DNA of 64,000 nucleotides, taken from the NCBI GenBank assembly GCA_902805675.1, contig CADCTA010000001.1:1-64000 (forward strand), written 5' to 3'. The position numbers were made by a program, and so were the translations under genes. Source of the stretch: an uncultured Chthoniobacterales bacterium. Lineage in GTDB: Bacteria; Verrucomicrobiota; Verrucomicrobiia; Chthoniobacterales; UBA10450. The notes beneath the pieces are model-generated. The model was not told the DNA's origin, did not search any database, and was given only the letters and a program-made list of their open reading frames with translations. Below are positions 1-8,515 of the stretch, piece by piece. Numbering within the stretch: the stretch's first letter is position 1; every line of letters starts with the position of its first letter.

Positions 1-1
1 A

Positions 2-1015
2 AAAAACGAACGCGCGGAGCAGCTCGGCCTCCAGCGCATGGTGGCGCAGAATCGCGAGATGTACAAGACGGACTTCACGGTCTCCGTCGACGCCGCGAAG
101 GGTGTGACGACTGGCATCAGCGCGCACGATCGCGCGCGGACGATCAACATCCTCGCGGACCCGAACGCAAAGCCCGACGACCTGGTGCAACCTGGCCACA
201 TCTTCCCCTTGCGGGCGAAAGAAGGCGGCGTGCTGCGACGCGCGGGCCACACCGAGGCGGCGGTAGATCTGGCGCGGCTAGCCGGTCTTCAGCCGGCGGG
301 CGTGCTCTGCGAGATTCTGCACGACGACGGAACGATGGCGCGCCTGCCGGAGCTGATGGAGTTCCGGAAGAAGCACGATCTCCGCATCTGCACGATCCAA
401 AGTCTGATCGCGCATCGGCGCGTGCGGGAGAAACTGATCGAACGCGAGCAGGTCGTGAAGATGCCGACCGACTACGGCGATTTCGATCTGCACCTCTACC
501 GCTCGAAGCTCGACGGGTCGCACCATCTCGCGCTCGTGAAGGGCACCATCTCGTCCGACAAGCCGGTCCTCGTGCGTGTCCATAGCGAATGCCTGACAGG
601 CGACGTCTTCGGCTCGCGCCGATGCGATTGCGGCAACCAGCTGCAAGCGGCGCTGAAGCAAATCTCCGACGACGGTAATGGCGTGCTCGTTTACATGCGG
701 CAGGAAGGCCGCGGGATCGGGCTCGCGGCGAAAATCCACGCCTACAAGTTGCAGGAGGATGGCCTGGATACGGTGGAGGCGAATGCAAAGCTTGGCTTCG
801 GCATGGACCTCCGCGACTACGGCATCGGGGCGCAGATTTTATCCGACCTAGGCGTGCGGAAGTTCCGCTTCCTGACCAACAATCCGAAGAAGGTCGTCGG
901 TCTCGAAGGCTACGGTATCCAGATGGTCGAGCAGGTTCCGATTCGCAGCGAATCGAACCCGCACAACGAAAGGTATCTCGAGACCAAGCGCGTGAAGATG
1001 GGGCACACGCTCTAG
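2..1015 (+). CDS. ribBA: RibBA, bifunctional DHBP synthase / GTP cyclohydrolase II (5' truncated by window)
   Basis: The protein makes two riboflavin precursors: 3,4-dihydroxy-2-butanone 4-phosphate from ribulose 5-phosphate (N-terminal RibB part) and the pyrimidine precursor from GTP (C-terminal RibA part). The reading frame is open from base 2, and residues before the first ATG (base 38) already match the family ([12 protein letters not shown]), so the true start lies outside the window. Visible signatures are FTVSVDA and the [13 protein letters not shown] block of RibB. The RibA part has the zinc cysteines in [18 protein letters not shown] and the QEGRGIGL loop. ribH follows 28 bases later and nusB overlaps ribH, so the three form one transcription unit. 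Identification is firm. Confidence 0.95.
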   Translation, partial: KNERAEQLGLQRMVAQNREMYKTDFTVSVDAAKGVTTGISAHDRARTINILADPNAKPDDLVQPGHIFPLRAKEGGVLRRAGHTEAAVDLARLAGLQPAGVLCEILHDDGTMARLPELMEFRKKHDLRICTIQSLIAHRRVREKLIEREQVVKMPTDYGDFDLHLYRSKLDGSHHLALVKGTISSDKPVLVRVHSECLTGDVFGSRRCDCGNQLQAALKQISDDGNGVLVYMRQEGRGIGLAAKIHAYKLQEDGLDTVEANAKLGFGMDLRDYGIGAQILSDLGVRKFRFLTNNPKKVVGLEGYGIQMVEQVPIRSESNPHNERYLETKRVKMGHTL

Positions 1016-1043
1016 CGCCCCGGCGGCCCGAATTGTCTGCACC

Positions 1044-1520
1044 ATGTCGACCGCCGTCCCGCCGCGCCCGCGTCTCGTCATCGGAAAGCGCGTCTTCCCG
1101 ATCGTGGCCAGCCAGTACAATCCTAAGTACGTGCAGGGCCTTGTGAATCACGCGACGGACGAGCTGCGGAGCCTCTGCCCCGCCGCTGCGCTGACCCTTC
1201 ACCAGGTGCCCGGCGCGTTCGAGATTCCCGTCATCGTGCGCGAGATCGCGAGCCAGAAAAAAGCGGACGCCATCATCGCGATCGGCGTAATCATGAAAGG
1301 CGGCACGACGCACGCGGAGCACATTGCGAGCTCCGTCACGACAGCGCTGCAGCAGATCGCGATCGAGTATGGAGTTCCAGTGATTAACGCAGTGCTGAGC
1401 CTGAAAACGGAAGAGCAGGCGCGGGAGCGTTGCCTGGAGACGAAGCTCAATCGCGGGATCGAAGCGGCGCGTGCCGCGATTGAGATCGCGAACGTGATGT
1501 CGGAGTTAAGGGCGAAGTAA
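1044..1520 (+). CDS. ribH: RibH, 6,7-dimethyl-8-ribityllumazine synthase
   Basis: This is the penultimate enzyme of riboflavin synthesis. It condenses the RibB product (DHBP) with the ribitylaminopyrimidine derived from the RibA product. At 158 aa it has the normal family length. Diagnostic segments are VPGAFEIPVIVRE (substrate site), GVIMKGGTTHAEHIA with the catalytic histidine region, and the PVINAVLSLKTEEQA block. It lies 28 bases after ribBA, and its TAA stop shares one base with the ATG of nusB, which suggests translational coupling. The ribBA-ribH-nusB order is common in bacteria. Confidence 0.96.
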   Translation: MSTAVPPRPRLVIGKRVFPIVASQYNPKYVQGLVNHATDELRSLCPAAALTLHQVPGAFEIPVIVREIASQKKADAIIAIGVIMKGGTTHAEHIASSVTTALQQIAIEYGVPVINAVLSLKTEEQARERCLETKLNRGIEAARAAIEIANVMSELRAK

Positions 1521-1957
1521 TGGGAAAGCGACGCATGGCACGGCAGGCGGCCGTTCAATTTCATTTCTGGCGCGACATGCAAGGTGGCGAAGCGCCGGAG
1601 AAGATGGATGAATTCTGGGAGTTCTGCCCTGCGAAGCCGAACGTGAAGGAGTTCGCTCAACCGCTCATCGACGGCATGGTCGCGCACCTGCCCGAGATCG
1701 ATGAGCGGATCGCGCGCTACTGCGATAACTACGAATTTCGCCGCATCGCGCCGGTCGATCGCAACGTCCTGCGTCTCGCGATTTACGAGATGCTGCACCG
1801 CGACGACATCCCGCCGGTTGTCTCGATCAACGAGGCGATCGAGCTGGCGAAGATGTTTGGCGGGAATGAATCCGGGCGCTTCGTGAATGGAATTCTCGAT
1901 CGCGTGAAAGGCGATCTCTCGCGGCCGTTGCGCGAAGCCGCGCCGCCGAAATCGTAG
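1520..1957 (+). CDS. nusB: NusB, transcription antitermination factor
   Basis: NusB binds boxA RNA with NusE (S10) to support antitermination of rRNA transcription. The 145-aa protein shows the helical NusB fold signature: RRMARQAAVQFHFW at the N-terminus, IDERIARYCDNYEFRRIAPVDRNVLRLAIYEM in the middle, and INEAIELAKMFGGNESGRFVNGILD near the C-terminus. The start ATG overlaps the last base of the ribH stop codon. The TAG stop lies inside the first bases of a palindromic repeat (GTAGCGG...) that begins at about 1954, so the last codon and the stop may have been contributed by the repeat. Confidence 0.93.
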   Translation: MGKRRMARQAAVQFHFWRDMQGGEAPEKMDEFWEFCPAKPNVKEFAQPLIDGMVAHLPEIDERIARYCDNYEFRRIAPVDRNVLRLAIYEMLHRDDIPPVVSINEAIELAKMFGGNESGRFVNGILDRVKGDLSRPLREAAPPKS

Positions 1958-2032
1958 CGGGCCGCTGTCTCAGCGCGTTTTTTGCGCGCGTGGCACGTTC
2001 CGCGTCTTTCCGCCGAGGACAGCGATCGCTAC
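1954..2032. repeat. GTAGC-type palindromic repeat (family F, copy 1)
   Basis: An inverted repeat of about 79 bp. The left arm begins GTAGCGGGCCGCTGTCTC and the right arm ends GAGGACAGCGATCGCTAC. The complementary blocks are GTAGC/GCTAC, GCTGTC/GACAGC and CAGCG/CGCCG. A related copy lies at 52391-52467. The nusB stop codon lies in the first bases. It could act as a bidirectional terminator hairpin. Confidence 0.6.
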
Positions 2033-2132
2033 GACACGAGTCGTCGCCCGCTACGTGATCACGAGCCACATCTGCGCCCAGAGGCCAGTCTGTCGAGTTC
2101 GCGGTGGTGCCCTTCGTTGCCTTCCGGCATCT

Positions 2133-2232
2133 GTCATGTCGAGCGGAGTCGAGACATCTCAAACTTCCTCCGAGACTCAGCGCGTGACGAACAGAAGGAC
2201 GTTAGCGATTCCTCCACTTTGGTCGGAATGAC
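2133..2232. repeat. GTCAT palindromic repeat (family B, copy 1)
   Basis: A member of the dispersed GTCAT superfamily. The left arm is GTCATGTCGAGCGGAGTCGA followed by GACAT (stem ATGTC/GACAT). The right arm, read on the minus strand, starts GTCATTCCGACC and closes with GGAAT (stem ATTCC/GGAAT). The two arms therefore use different but internally complementary stem boxes. Together with the family F repeat it fills nearly all of the 330-bp gap between nusB and the next gene, and no gene was seen there. Confidence 0.75.
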
Positions 2233-2289
2233 AGGAACGCTAGCGCCGGCAACCGTCACCACCCCCGCGCGCTCGCCGCAGGCGGGCGG

Positions 2290-2598
2290 CTACAGGAGGC
2301 GCGTTTGCTGGGCGCGAATGACGATCACGTCCTGGCGGAAGCGGGCCTCGAGATCGTGCCGGTACTCGCGCCACCACGCAGTGTCCAGCTGCGAAGCCAT
2401 CACCTCGAAGATGACGATGTCGTCGCGAGTGGTGTGGTTGTCGTTTAACTTCCACATCCCCTCCGCTGGCGCACGCGTGTAAACCGTTAGCCCGCCGAAG
2501 CGTTCCGTCAGCTCGCCGCGTACGCGCCTGAACTCATCGTGCGGCTGCGGATTCTGCTGGTTGTCGTAGACCGGCAGCAGAATTTGCACGAGGTGCAT
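2290..2598 (-). CDS. Conserved hypothetical protein, 102 aa
   Basis: A small protein beginning MHLVQILLPVYDNQQNPQPH, with no motif that I recognise. The composition is that of a soluble alpha/beta protein, with no signal peptide, membrane segment or cysteine cluster. The sequence reads as real coding DNA: high GC at third positions, a sensible N-terminus, and a start only 9 bases after the fahA stop on the same strand. It is probably the last gene of the gdhA-epimerase-unknown-fahA unit. A dimeric alpha-beta-barrel-like fold is possible from its size, but this is a guess. Confidence 0.7.
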   Translation of the reverse strand: MHLVQILLPVYDNQQNPQPHDEFRRVRGELTERFGGLTVYTRAPAEGMWKLNDNHTTRDDIVIFEVMASQLDTAWWREYRHDLEARFRQDVIVIRAQQTRLL

Positions 2599-2607
2599 CG
2601 GGGTTTA

Positions 2608-3870
2608 TCAAGCCGGCAGCACGCGACCCGATACCTCGCCGAAGCCGACGCAGTAGCCTTCGCCCTCGCACCAACCGGTTATCGAAAGCGTGTCGCCGTC
2701 GTCGAGCCATTTGCGCGTTTCGCCGTTCGGCAGACTGAGCGGGTTCGCGCCGCGCCAGGTCAGCTCGAGCATGCAACCGCGCGAATCTTCCGTGGGTCCG
2801 CTGATCGTGCCGCTGGCGAGCAGGTCGCCAGGTTGGAGATTGCATCCGCCGACCGTGTGATGCGCCAGCTGTTGCGCCATGCTCCAGTAAAGATTCTGGA
2901 AGTTCGAACGCGTGATCACGTGCGGCTCGGCCATCGTGGAAGTCTGGAGACGCGCCTCGAGCTGGATGTCGTAAGTCGCGTTTTCCACTGGCCGCAGATA
3001 AGGCAGCGGCTCCGGATCCTGGTGCGGAGCCGGTCTGCGGAATGGCTCGAGCGCCTCCAGCATCACCACCCATGGCGAGATGCTGGTGCAGAAATTCTTG
3101 GCCAGGAACGGCCCCAGCGGCTGGTATTCCCAGCCCTGCACGTCGCGTGCGCTCCAGTCGTTCATCAACACCATCCCGAAGATGTGTTCGTGGGCGTGCC
3201 CGATCGGGATCGGCTGGCCGAGATCGTTTCCCGGCCCGACGAAGAACGCCATCTCGAGCTCATAATCGAGGCTCCGTGTCGGACCAAAGATCGGCGCATC
3301 GGCGTCAGGAGGCTTGATCTGGCCATGCGGTCGCCGCACATCCGTCCCGCTCGGCACGATGGAGCTCGAGCGCCCGTGATAGCCGACGGGCAGCCATTTC
3401 CAGTTCGGCATCAGCGCGTTCTCCGGACCGCGCAGCATCGTGCCGACATTGTGCGCGTGGTGATAGGACGAGTAGAAATCCGTGTAATCGCCGATGCGCG
3501 CCGGCAGCTGCATCGTCACTTCGCTTTGCTTATGAAACGCCTGCTCGCGCAGAGTCGCGTCATCGCGCAGGTCCGGGGTGTCGCTCGCGAGCAGGTGCTG
3601 CAACGTCGACCGGGTCCTCTGCCAAGCCGACTGGCCGAGCGCCATGAAGGAATTCAGCGCGCCTTCCGAGAACACTCGCCGATCCTGCAGCTCCGGAAAG
3701 CGGAGCAGCCCGCGCTCCTCTAGCACAGACAGGTCGAGCACGAACTCGCCGATCGCCACCCCGACGCGCGCCGCGCCTTCCCCTGCCCGGAAGACGCCGA
3801 ACGGCAGGTTCTGGATCGGGAAATGCGAGTCGCGGGCGACTTCGATGAACGAGCGGAGGAGATTGGACAT
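2608..3870 (-). CDS. fahA: Fumarylacetoacetase
   Basis: This enzyme hydrolyses 4-fumarylacetoacetate to fumarate and acetoacetate, the last step of tyrosine/homogentisate breakdown. The 420-aa length equals that of animal and bacterial FAH. Key visible parts are the N-terminal domain ([13 protein letters not shown]), the [16 protein letters not shown] segment carrying the metal-binding aspartate and the catalytic histidine, and the FAH-fold blocks [28 protein letters not shown] and [14 protein letters not shown]. It lies 1 base after the 305-aa unknown gene and 9 bases before the 102-aa gene, so it is clearly operonic. No homogentisate dioxygenase gene is in the window. Confidence 0.96.
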   Translation of the reverse strand: MSNLLRSFIEVARDSHFPIQNLPFGVFRAGEGAARVGVAIGEFVLDLSVLEERGLLRFPELQDRRVFSEGALNSFMALGQSAWQRTRSTLQHLLASDTPDLRDDATLREQAFHKQSEVTMQLPARIGDYTDFYSSYHHAHNVGTMLRGPENALMPNWKWLPVGYHGRSSSIVPSGTDVRRPHGQIKPPDADAPIFGPTRSLDYELEMAFFVGPGNDLGQPIPIGHAHEHIFGMVLMNDWSARDVQGWEYQPLGPFLAKNFCTSISPWVVMLEALEPFRRPAPHQDPEPLPYLRPVENATYDIQLEARLQTSTMAEPHVITRSNFQNLYWSMAQQLAHHTVGGCNLQPGDLLASGTISGPTEDSRGCMLELTWRGANPLSLPNGETRKWLDDGDTLSITGWCEGEGYCVGFGEVSGRVLPA

Positions 3871-3871
3871 G

Positions 3872-4789
3872 CTAAAGCAAATTGAGCGCGCGCAGATCTT
3901 CGCGCGGTTCGTCGAAGCTACAGCTTCCGAGCGATGTCACCAGCTTGCGGTGCTCCAGCACACGTTGGGTTGTGATTTTGAAACGATCCCACCCGAAGGT
4001 GTCTTCGGTGAAGACGAACGCTTCGGTGTTTTCGTCCTCCAGCATCCTGGCCGTTTGCTGGACATCCCAGTCGTGTTCCGCCGCGAGCACCCCGGCACCG
4101 AGAACGTTGAGGAAGCCGTGCATTTTCGTCTGCACGCTCGAGTGAAATTGCCGCACCGGATGATGCAAGCCGGCGGTGAACTTGATCGGCACGCGATGTT
4201 GCTTCGCGGCGACGAGCGCGCGGGCGATCTGCACCGAAGAAGGAAAGGCGGAGGCAATCACGCCGCCGGTGCGGAGTTTAAAGCCAAACAGATTGGAATC
4301 TGTAGCCAGGCGATGCGCTGCAAGGAGGGCGATCGTTCGCTCCGCGTCGTCGGCGGGGGTCTCGAAGAATACCGGCGCCCGCAGACTCTCAAATGCCTCT
4401 GCAGTCTGCGTGATCGACGCTCCCGCCTCGCCCGGCAGCGGCATCTCAATTTGTGTGACGCTGGCCGTAGCACCGTGGCGGGCGTTGAAGTCGCGGATCG
4501 CATCAACGGTGCTACGCAGCGCAGTGACGAACTCGGACGCGCTCTCCGCCTTCGGTCCGAGGGCGGCTACGCGCATGCGATTTTGGACGTCGAAGGGCGG
4601 CAGCAGCGTAGAGACTTCGCCCAATTTCGCGATCGGCAGAACGAAGGCGCCCAGCATCCAGGCTTCGGCTGTTTGGACATACGCGGCGTAGTTTTCCCCT
4701 GCCGGATCGAGGGCAAGACTGGCGGGTGGAAATAACCCGGCGTAGTCGATTGAGCCTGCGAGGAGCGCGCGGAGAGAAGCGGTGGCCAT
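3872..4789 (-). CDS. Conserved hypothetical protein, 305 aa, in the fahA operon
   Basis: A soluble protein starting [21 protein letters not shown] do not recognise a named family. The alternating hydrophobic strands and helices and the segment [20 protein letters not shown] suggest a TIM-barrel-like alpha/beta protein with a conserved Lys/His-containing centre, but this is only an impression. It is tightly packed between the epimerase (3 bases) and fahA (1 base), so it is almost certainly co-translated with them. It may act in the same catabolic route. No signal peptide or membrane helix is present. Confidence 0.8.
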   Translation of the reverse strand: MATASLRALLAGSIDYAGLFPPASLALDPAGENYAAYVQTAEAWMLGAFVLPIAKLGEVSTLLPPFDVQNRMRVAALGPKAESASEFVTALRSTVDAIRDFNARHGATASVTQIEMPLPGEAGASITQTAEAFESLRAPVFFETPADDAERTIALLAAHRLATDSNLFGFKLRTGGVIASAFPSSVQIARALVAAKQHRVPIKFTAGLHHPVRQFHSSVQTKMHGFLNVLGAGVLAAEHDWDVQQTARMLEDENTEAFVFTEDTFGWDRFKITTQRVLEHRKLVTSLGSCSFDEPREDLRALNLL

Positions 4790-4792
4790 ATC

Positions 4793-5815
4793 TTACAATC
4801 CGAGCAGCCGCGGCGTCATCGTGAAGCTTGCCTTGAGCTCGCCACTGGGAGCGATCAGCTGGATTCCTTCTTTATCTTCGAAGGCACGCTGTTGCTCGTG
4901 ATCGGTCAGGCCCCAGCACGGCTCCACGCAGAGGAATGCGCCGCCGTCGGACCAGAGGGTCACATACGGCACGCCCGTGAGATCGACCTCCACCGACCTG
5001 CCGCTCGACGGGTCAAGGTAGCGAAAGATGCGCTGCGGCACGTCGACCAGTTCGAGGATGTATGAGCCGGGCAACTTCTCGCGTGCGAACGGCATCTGGC
5101 CGCCTTCAAAGCGGATGTCCTCCGTCTGATCGGAGAGGTAATTCGTCGGCGAGAAGTGGCGGCGATACAGGCCGGCTGGCATCTCGAAGCGGAAGGGGTG
5201 GTCATCCCGAGCGGAGTCGAGGGATCCCGTTGCCCCACCCTCGGTACTGCCACGGGATCCCTCGACTGCGCTTCGCTCCGCTCGAGATGACGTGCATGCG
5301 AAACCCGGATGCAGACCGAACCCGACATGCGCCGTCTGTTTGGGCTCATGATTTCGAAAGCAAAAGGTGGTGCGGATTCCCTCGCCCACGATCGCGTAAG
5401 ATAACGTCAGCGAGACGTTGAGCGGATACTCGAGCACAGTGAAGTCGCCGGGCTGCATCTCGTACGCGAGGCGCCCGCTTTGCGGCTGGATCTCTGCGAC
5501 GCGCCACTCCTTGCCGCGCAGAAAGCTGTGCGTGCCGCCTTCGATCGGCCGGCCACGGTAGGTGCTACGCCCATCCTTCAGGCGATGGAGGAAGTAGCCC
5601 ATGACAGTGGCGTGATTAGCCCAGCCGTTCTCCGGCGCAGAGAGATCGTCGTCGCGGTAGAGGAAGCCGATCCAGTCGCCGCTGGCGTTTCGCCGCGCCA
5701 CGCTCACCAGCTCCGCACCGAGACGTGAGACGATGAGCCGGATTCCGTTTTCGTCGTCGGTCAGAACGTCGAGGATCCGGTCGTCGCGCCGCTCTTCGCG
5801 ATGCGAGAATCTCAT
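4793..5815 (-). CDS. Aldose 1-epimerase family protein with an in-frame palindrome insertion
   Basis: A galactose-mutarotase-like sugar epimerase of the LacX/YihR type (340 aa from the ATG at 5815; a TTG at 5830 is an alternative start). Visible parts are HATVMGYFLHRLKDGRS, GGTHSFLRG, the histidine segment HVGFGLHPGFA and the C-terminal LWSDGGAFLCVEPCWG block. Directly after HPGFA the frame runs for about 31 residues through a palindromic repeat (5201-5290). There it encodes low-complexity Ser/Arg/Glu/Gly sequence (SSRAERSAVEGSR...SLDSARDD) before normal family sequence resumes at PFRFEMPAG. Without the insert the length would be about 309 aa. It probably still folds if the insert is a surface loop. 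It lies 32 bases after gdhA. Confidence 0.85.
   Translation of the reverse strand: MRFSHREERRDDRILDVLTDDENGIRLIVSRLGAELVSVARRNASGDWIGFLYRDDDLSAPENGWANHATVMGYFLHRLKDGRSTYRGRPIEGGTHSFLRGKEWRVAEIQPQSGRLAYEMQPGDFTVLEYPLNVSLTLSYAIVGEGIRTTFCFRNHEPKQTAHVGFGLHPGFACTSSRAERSAVEGSRGSTEGGATGSLDSARDDHPFRFEMPAGLYRRHFSPTNYLSDQTEDIRFEGGQMPFAREKLPGSYILELVDVPQRIFRYLDPSSGRSVEVDLTGVPYVTLWSDGGAFLCVEPCWGLTDHEQQRAFEDKEGIQLIAPSGELKASFTMTPRLLGL
5201..5290. repeat. GTCAT palindromic repeat (family B, copy 2) inside the epimerase gene
   Basis: The left arm is GTCATCCCGAGCGGAGTCGA with closing GGGAT (stem ATCCC/GGGAT). The right arm, on the minus strand, is GTCATCTCGAGCGGAGC... closing GGGAT (ATCTC/GGGAT, one G.T wobble). 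It lies wholly inside a coding sequence and leaves the reading frame open on the minus strand. Confidence 0.88.
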
Positions 5816-5847
5816 CTGCTGCGGTCGCAAGGGCGCTCTGTCGCCGT

Positions 5848-7110
5848 TTACGGGAAGAGGCCGCGCGTCTTCTTGGCTTTCATGACGCGCTCAACGCCGA
5901 TCGCCATGGCCGCGGTGCGATGCGACACCTTGTCCTGCTTCGCGCGCTTGATCACCTGCGCGAACGAATGCTCCATGATGCGGTAGAGCTTGTCGGCGAC
6001 TTCCGTTTCGGTCCAGAGGAACGCCTGCAAACCCTGCACCCACTCGAAGTAGGAGACGATCACGCCACCCGCATTGCAAAGGATGTCCGGGATGACGAAA
6101 ACTTCGTCCCAGCGCTGGTTCAGAATGAGGTCGGCTTCCGGCGTGGTCGGCCCGTTGGCACCTTCGGCGATGATGCGGCACTGGAGCTTGTCGGCGTTTT
6201 TGTCCGTGATGACGCGATCTACTGCGCAAGGCGCAAGGATGTCGCACTTTTGCACGAGCATCTCGCCAGGAGCGATGTGCGCCTGCTCCATGAAGCCGCG
6301 CAGGTTGCCCTTCTTCATCACGTGCTGCTCGGCGGCCTGCACGTCGATGCCCTTCGGCTCGAAGATGGCGACGTAGGCGTCGCTGATGCCAGTGATTTTG
6401 ACCCCGCTCTTCATGGCGAGGGCGAGCGCCGCGACGGCACCGACGTTACCGAATCCCTGGATGATCGCGGTCGATTTCTCCGGGTTCATCTTCAGCATGC
6501 TCATCGCGCGATCGATGAGGTAGACCACGCCGCGACCGGTGGCTTCGCGACGGCCTTCGGTGCCGCCGACCGTGACTGGCTTGCCGGTGACGATCTCGTT
6601 CACCGTGTATCCGGTGTACATCGAGTAGGTGTCCATGAACCAGGCCATGACCTGCTCGTTCGTGCCCATGTCCGGGCCCATGATGTCGGTGTGCGGGCCG
6701 ACGAATGGGATCATCTCCTGCATGTAGCGGCGGGAGACGGCTTCGAGTTCGCGCCGCGAGAGTTTAGTCGGGTCGCAGGCGATGCCGCCCTTGGCGCCAC
6801 CGTATGGGAGGTTCGCTAGCGCGCACTTCCAGCTCATCCACATGGCGAGTGCGGCGGTCTCCCCCATCGAGAGCGACGGCGCGAAACGCGTGCCGCCTTT
6901 AGTTGGCCCAAGCGTCAGGTGATGCTGCACGCGATAACCCTGAAAGGTCTGCGTGCTGCCATCATCCATGTGCACCGGCAGCGTGACTGCGACGGAACGC
7001 TTCGGGTACATGAGCCGATCGCGATCGTTCTTATCGATGGTGAGGTAATCCGCGATGACCTCGAACTGGTCGCAAGCCATCTGGAAAACGTCGTCGTGAT
7101 AGATGTTCAT
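5848..7110 (-). CDS. gdhA: Glu/Leu/Phe/Val dehydrogenase (glutamate dehydrogenase)
   Basis: An NAD(P)-dependent amino-acid dehydrogenase that interconverts glutamate and 2-oxoglutarate plus ammonia. The ATG at 7110 gives 420 aa (MNIYHDDVFQMACDQ), the usual length for the 420-aa class. Features are the substrate site GGTRFAPSLSMGE, the catalytic-lysine segment LPYGGAKGGIACDP, the GPDMGTNEQVMAW block and the Rossmann motif GFGNVG. The open frame continues upstream, but that part has poor composition. It is the first gene of the minus-strand operon that includes the epimerase and fahA. The 134 bases up to the divergent gene at 7245 must hold both promoters. Confidence 0.95.
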   Translation of the reverse strand: MNIYHDDVFQMACDQFEVIADYLTIDKNDRDRLMYPKRSVAVTLPVHMDDGSTQTFQGYRVQHHLTLGPTKGGTRFAPSLSMGETAALAMWMSWKCALANLPYGGAKGGIACDPTKLSRRELEAVSRRYMQEMIPFVGPHTDIMGPDMGTNEQVMAWFMDTYSMYTGYTVNEIVTGKPVTVGGTEGRREATGRGVVYLIDRAMSMLKMNPEKSTAIIQGFGNVGAVAALALAMKSGVKITGISDAYVAIFEPKGIDVQAAEQHVMKKGNLRGFMEQAHIAPGEMLVQKCDILAPCAVDRVITDKNADKLQCRIIAEGANGPTTPEADLILNQRWDEVFVIPDILCNAGGVIVSYFEWVQGLQAFLWTETEVADKLYRIMEHSFAQVIKRAKQDKVSHRTAAMAIGVERVMKAKKTRGLFP

Positions 7111-7244
7111 AAGCGCTAACGCAGCGGGGCGGAGGGCCTCGCCGGAAGCATCTATTAGCGCTCGGGTCGTCCGGGCCGTCAAATTGAAAGCTTCGCGGCA
7201 AGTTGCGGCTGGAGAACGGTGTCCGAGCGCGCTAGGGAGCAGCG

Positions 7245-8363
7245 ATGCGCATCGAAACAGTGGCAGTTCACGCCGGGCATGCGGTCGACCCAACGACCGG
7301 AGCGGTCGCGCCGCCGATCCAGCTCTCGACCACGTTTGAGCGCAATCCGGACGGTTCCTACCGCGGCGGCTACTCGTATTCGCGTAGCGATAACCCGACG
7401 CGCAGGGCGCTCGAGCAGGCAATCGCGGCGGTCGAAGGCGGCGTCGATGCGGCGGCGTTTGGGTCGGGAATTGCAGCGTCGGCTGCGGTCTTTCAGGCGC
7501 TTAGGCCAGGCGATCACGTCATTGCGCCGGCTGAGGCTTATCATGGGACCGGAAAGCTATTGCGCGACATCTGCGTGCCGTGGGGTCTGCAGGTGGCGTT
7601 CGTTGATATGACGGACCTGGCTGCGGTGCGAGCGGCGGTGACGAGGGAGACGAAGCTGCTCTGGGCCGAGACGCCGTCGAATCCGCAGCTCAAGATCACA
7701 GATCTCGCCGAGGTTTCGCGCATCGCGCATGATGCCGGCGCGGCCTGCGTCGTGGACAACACCTGGGCACCGATCGTCCAGCGGCCGCTGGAGCAAGGTG
7801 CGGATCTCGTGGTTCACTCCACCACGAAGTACATCGGCGGGCACTCCGATGTGACGGGCGGGGCGGTGGTGGCGCGCGAGCAGAGCGAGTTGTGGCAGCG
7901 CATTCGTATGACGCAGGGCACGGGTGGCGCAATCCCATCGCCGTTTGACTGCTGGCTCGTGCTACGGGGCGTGCAGACGCTGCCATGGCGGATGCGCGCC
8001 CACTCGGAAAATGCACTTCAGGTCGCGACGTTCCTCGCTGCACATCCGAAGGTGGAGCGCGTCGACTACCCCGGCTTGCCGACGCACCCGAACTACGCTG
8101 TGGCGTCCGAGCAGATGCGCGGAGGATTCAGCGGCATGCTGTCGTTCCACGTCCGCGGCGGGCGGGAGGCGGCTCTGGCCGTCACTGCGAACGTTCGCAT
8201 CTTCACCCGTGCGACGAGCCTTGGTGGTGTCGAAAGCCTGATCGAGCATCGCGCGTCGATTACCGGCGAAAGCCCACTGACGCCGCAGGGCCTCATACGC
8301 TGCTCGATCGGGCTCGAGCACCCGCAGGACCTGATCGACGACATCGCACAGGCGCTAGCCTAA
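7245..8363 (+). CDS. Trans-sulfuration PLP enzyme (cystathionine gamma-synthase/lyase family)
   Basis: A PLP-dependent fold-type I enzyme of methionine/cysteine metabolism, 372 aa. Visible signatures are TVAVHAGHAVDPTTGAVAPPI at the start, YSYSRSDNPTRRALE, the SGIAASAAVFQAL loop, VDNTWAPIVQRPLEQGADLVVHS, and STTKYIGGHSD containing the PLP lysine. The C-terminal block SLGGVESLIEHRAS is also typical. Sequence alone does not separate gamma-synthase, gamma-lyase and O-acetylhomoserine-using forms. It is divergent from gdhA, and its stop is followed within about 6 bases by a palindromic repeat. Confidence 0.93.
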   Translation: MRIETVAVHAGHAVDPTTGAVAPPIQLSTTFERNPDGSYRGGYSYSRSDNPTRRALEQAIAAVEGGVDAAAFGSGIAASAAVFQALRPGDHVIAPAEAYHGTGKLLRDICVPWGLQVAFVDMTDLAAVRAAVTRETKLLWAETPSNPQLKITDLAEVSRIAHDAGAACVVDNTWAPIVQRPLEQGADLVVHSTTKYIGGHSDVTGGAVVAREQSELWQRIRMTQGTGGAIPSPFDCWLVLRGVQTLPWRMRAHSENALQVATFLAAHPKVERVDYPGLPTHPNYAVASEQMRGGFSGMLSFHVRGGREAALAVTANVRIFTRATSLGGVESLIEHRASITGESPLTPQGLIRCSIGLEHPQDLIDDIAQALA

Positions 8364-8369
8364 CGCACG

Positions 8370-8493
8370 GTCATCCTGAGCCGGCGAAGCGCGGCGAAGG
8401 ACCTCACGCAAGGCTCAAGACTTGGAGCTACCGCGTGCTCACGCCGACAGCGAAACCGCGAGATCCTTCGCCGTCTCCGCGGCTCAGGATGAG
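8370..8493. repeat. GTCAT palindromic repeat (family A, copy 1)
   Basis: The left arm begins GTCATCCTGAGC and runs to CGAAGGACCTCACGC. The right arm reads ATCCTTCGCCGTC...GCTCAGGATGA. Each arm has the TCCT/AGGA inner pairing. It fills the gap between the convergent trans-sulfuration gene and murJ and could act as a shared terminator. Confidence 0.8.
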
Positions 8494-8515
8494 CGCATCG
8501 AGGGATGTGGCTCAG

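Noticed and set aside
144..1322. Long minus-strand open frame opposite ribBA/ribH
   Set aside because: Arg/Ala-rich, low-complexity translation with no motif; it mirrors the high-GC third positions of the genuine plus-strand genes.
2539..3723. Plus-strand open frame opposite fahA, 394 codons
   Set aside because: Composition is that of an antisense shadow, and the opposite strand encodes an unmistakable fumarylacetoacetase.
5920..6819. Plus-strand open frame opposite gdhA, 299 codons
   Set aside because: His/Asp/Arg-rich shadow; the minus strand has full glutamate dehydrogenase motifs.
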